Part shown: positions 63,630 to 64,000 of the stretch, piece by piece
Numbering within the stretch: position 1 is the stretch's first letter
Layout of the letters: every line of letters begins with the position of its first letter
Assembly: GCF_035989885.1 (NCBI RefSeq)
Contig: NZ_CP108518.1
Location: 8,547,001-8,611,000, forward strand
Direction: 5' to 3'
DNA: 64,000 nucleotides
From: Streptomyces sp. NBC_01232
Lineage (GTDB): Bacteria; Actinomycetota; Actinomycetes; Streptomycetales; Streptomycetaceae
Notes under the pieces: generated by a model
The model's database searches: none
Seen by the model: the letters and a program-made list of their open reading frames with translations, nothing else
Told to the model about the DNA's origin: nothing
Made by a program: the position numbers and the translations under genes

Positions 63630-63983
63630 ATGTCGCAGGGATGGAAGATCACGGTCATCGTGCTGGCGACGGCCGGCATTCTCTCCACACCGTTGCTCTG
63701 GCTGCTGGACAGCTCCGACGCGGGGCAACTGGCCGGGGCCTCCGTCCAGGCCGCTGCCGGCATCGCGGCCCTGGTATGGGCGCTGTTCCAGACTCCGGGA
63801 AGCCGCACGGACGACGTGGCCGTCCGGACCGGACGAGCGCGGGCCGACGGCGGGGGCCATGCAGTTACCGGGGTGAGGCGTCCGGCAGGTCGGGGCGGTG
63901 GATCGGCGAATGCGGACCGGACCGGGAACGCCTCCGCCGACGGCGACGGCAGCGGCGCCGTCAGCGGGATCGACTACAGCTGA
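63630..63983 (+). CDS. Small membrane protein with Gly/Asp/Ser repeat tail
   Basis: A 117-residue protein: two membrane segments (ITVIVLATAGILSTPLLWLL and ASVQAAAGIAALVWALF), a basic-acidic linker and a low-complexity end with GGSANADRTGNASADGDGSGAVSG. The alternating Ala/Gly/Asn pattern is like tails seen in many Streptomyces proteins. GGGGGAGG precedes ATG 63630. Function unknown. Confidence 0.72.
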   Translation: MSQGWKITVIVLATAGILSTPLLWLLDSSDAGQLAGASVQAAAGIAALVWALFQTPGSRTDDVAVRTGRARADGGGHAVTGVRRPAGRGGGSANADRTGNASADGDGSGAVSGIDYS

Positions 63984-64000
63984 CCGGCCAGGCCACAGCG

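Overview
The window is very GC-rich, has tightly packed genes with Shine-Dalgarno-led ATG/GTG starts, many start-stop overlaps (ATGA/GTGA), long perfect GC hairpins between transcription units, and gene families typical of Streptomyces (DUF4328, DUF1772, SWIM/DUF6493-type pairs, mycothiol-dependent isomerase folds, small SLT and SnoaL-like secreted proteins). It is chromosomal DNA of a Streptomyces or close relative. I see no insertion sequence, integrase, CRISPR array or rRNA.

Region 1 (about 1-22,191) is a biosynthetic gene cluster entered from its middle. A plus-strand operon encodes diverged versions of tryptophan-pathway enzymes (TrpD, TrpA, TrpF, TrpC; no TrpB) mixed with a solo EctC-like cupin, an acyl-CoA-dehydrogenase-like flavoprotein and an alpha/beta hydrolase. 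A minus-strand block encodes a PLP decarboxylase, a GNAT acetyltransferase, a DUF6875-like protein and a polyprenyl diphosphate synthase. A second plus-strand run encodes a multicopper oxidase, a stand-alone degenerate condensation-domain protein and a complete S-adenosylmethionine regeneration set (MetK, adenosine kinase, MetH, MetF, AhcY). The simplest reading is a pathway that builds an indole-like (or substituted indole-like) unit outside primary metabolism, modifies it oxidatively and methylates it heavily. The ahcY copy carries a frameshift in a CT repeat near its start. The methyltransferases and any export or regulatory genes are probably upstream of the window.

Region 2 (about 22,300-31,700) has two convergent DUF1772 membrane proteins and then a minus-strand run: P450, SnoaL-like protein, ATPase-HTH regulator, DHA2-type exporter, SRPBCC protein, carotenoid-oxygenase-family enzyme and a membrane protein. 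This looks like a small apocarotenoid or stilbenoid-type cleavage and tailoring cluster with its own regulator and exporter. The exporter promoter (three TGGACAG-type heptamers at exact 10-bp pitch plus a fourth further down) recurs almost intact at 38,141-38,237 in front of a SnoaL/SgcJ-like secreted protein, which suggests a shared regulon.

Region 3 (about 32,000-48,500) is accessory chromosome: two MFS exporters, small membrane and secreted proteins, a cell-wall SLT protein with a possible attenuator leader, a Doc-like toxin with a doubtful antitoxin, a methyltransferase-membrane protein pair, a PriA/HisA paralog that has lost both catalytic aspartates, a GlxA-type regulator divergent from an exporter, and an atypical tRNA-Trp(CCA).

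Region 4 (about 48,600-64,000) holds a SWIM zinc-finger/DUF6493-type operon, a mycothiol-dependent-isomerase-fold protein, a WYL regulator divergent from an epoxide-hydrolase-like protein lacking its catalytic Asp and His, a secreted sphingomyelinase-D-like enzyme with a 29-bp palindrome upstream, a PKD-repeat secreted protein, a SpoIIE-type phosphatase, a HopJ-family gene of visibly lower GC content (probable transfer), and small secreted or membrane proteins at the end.
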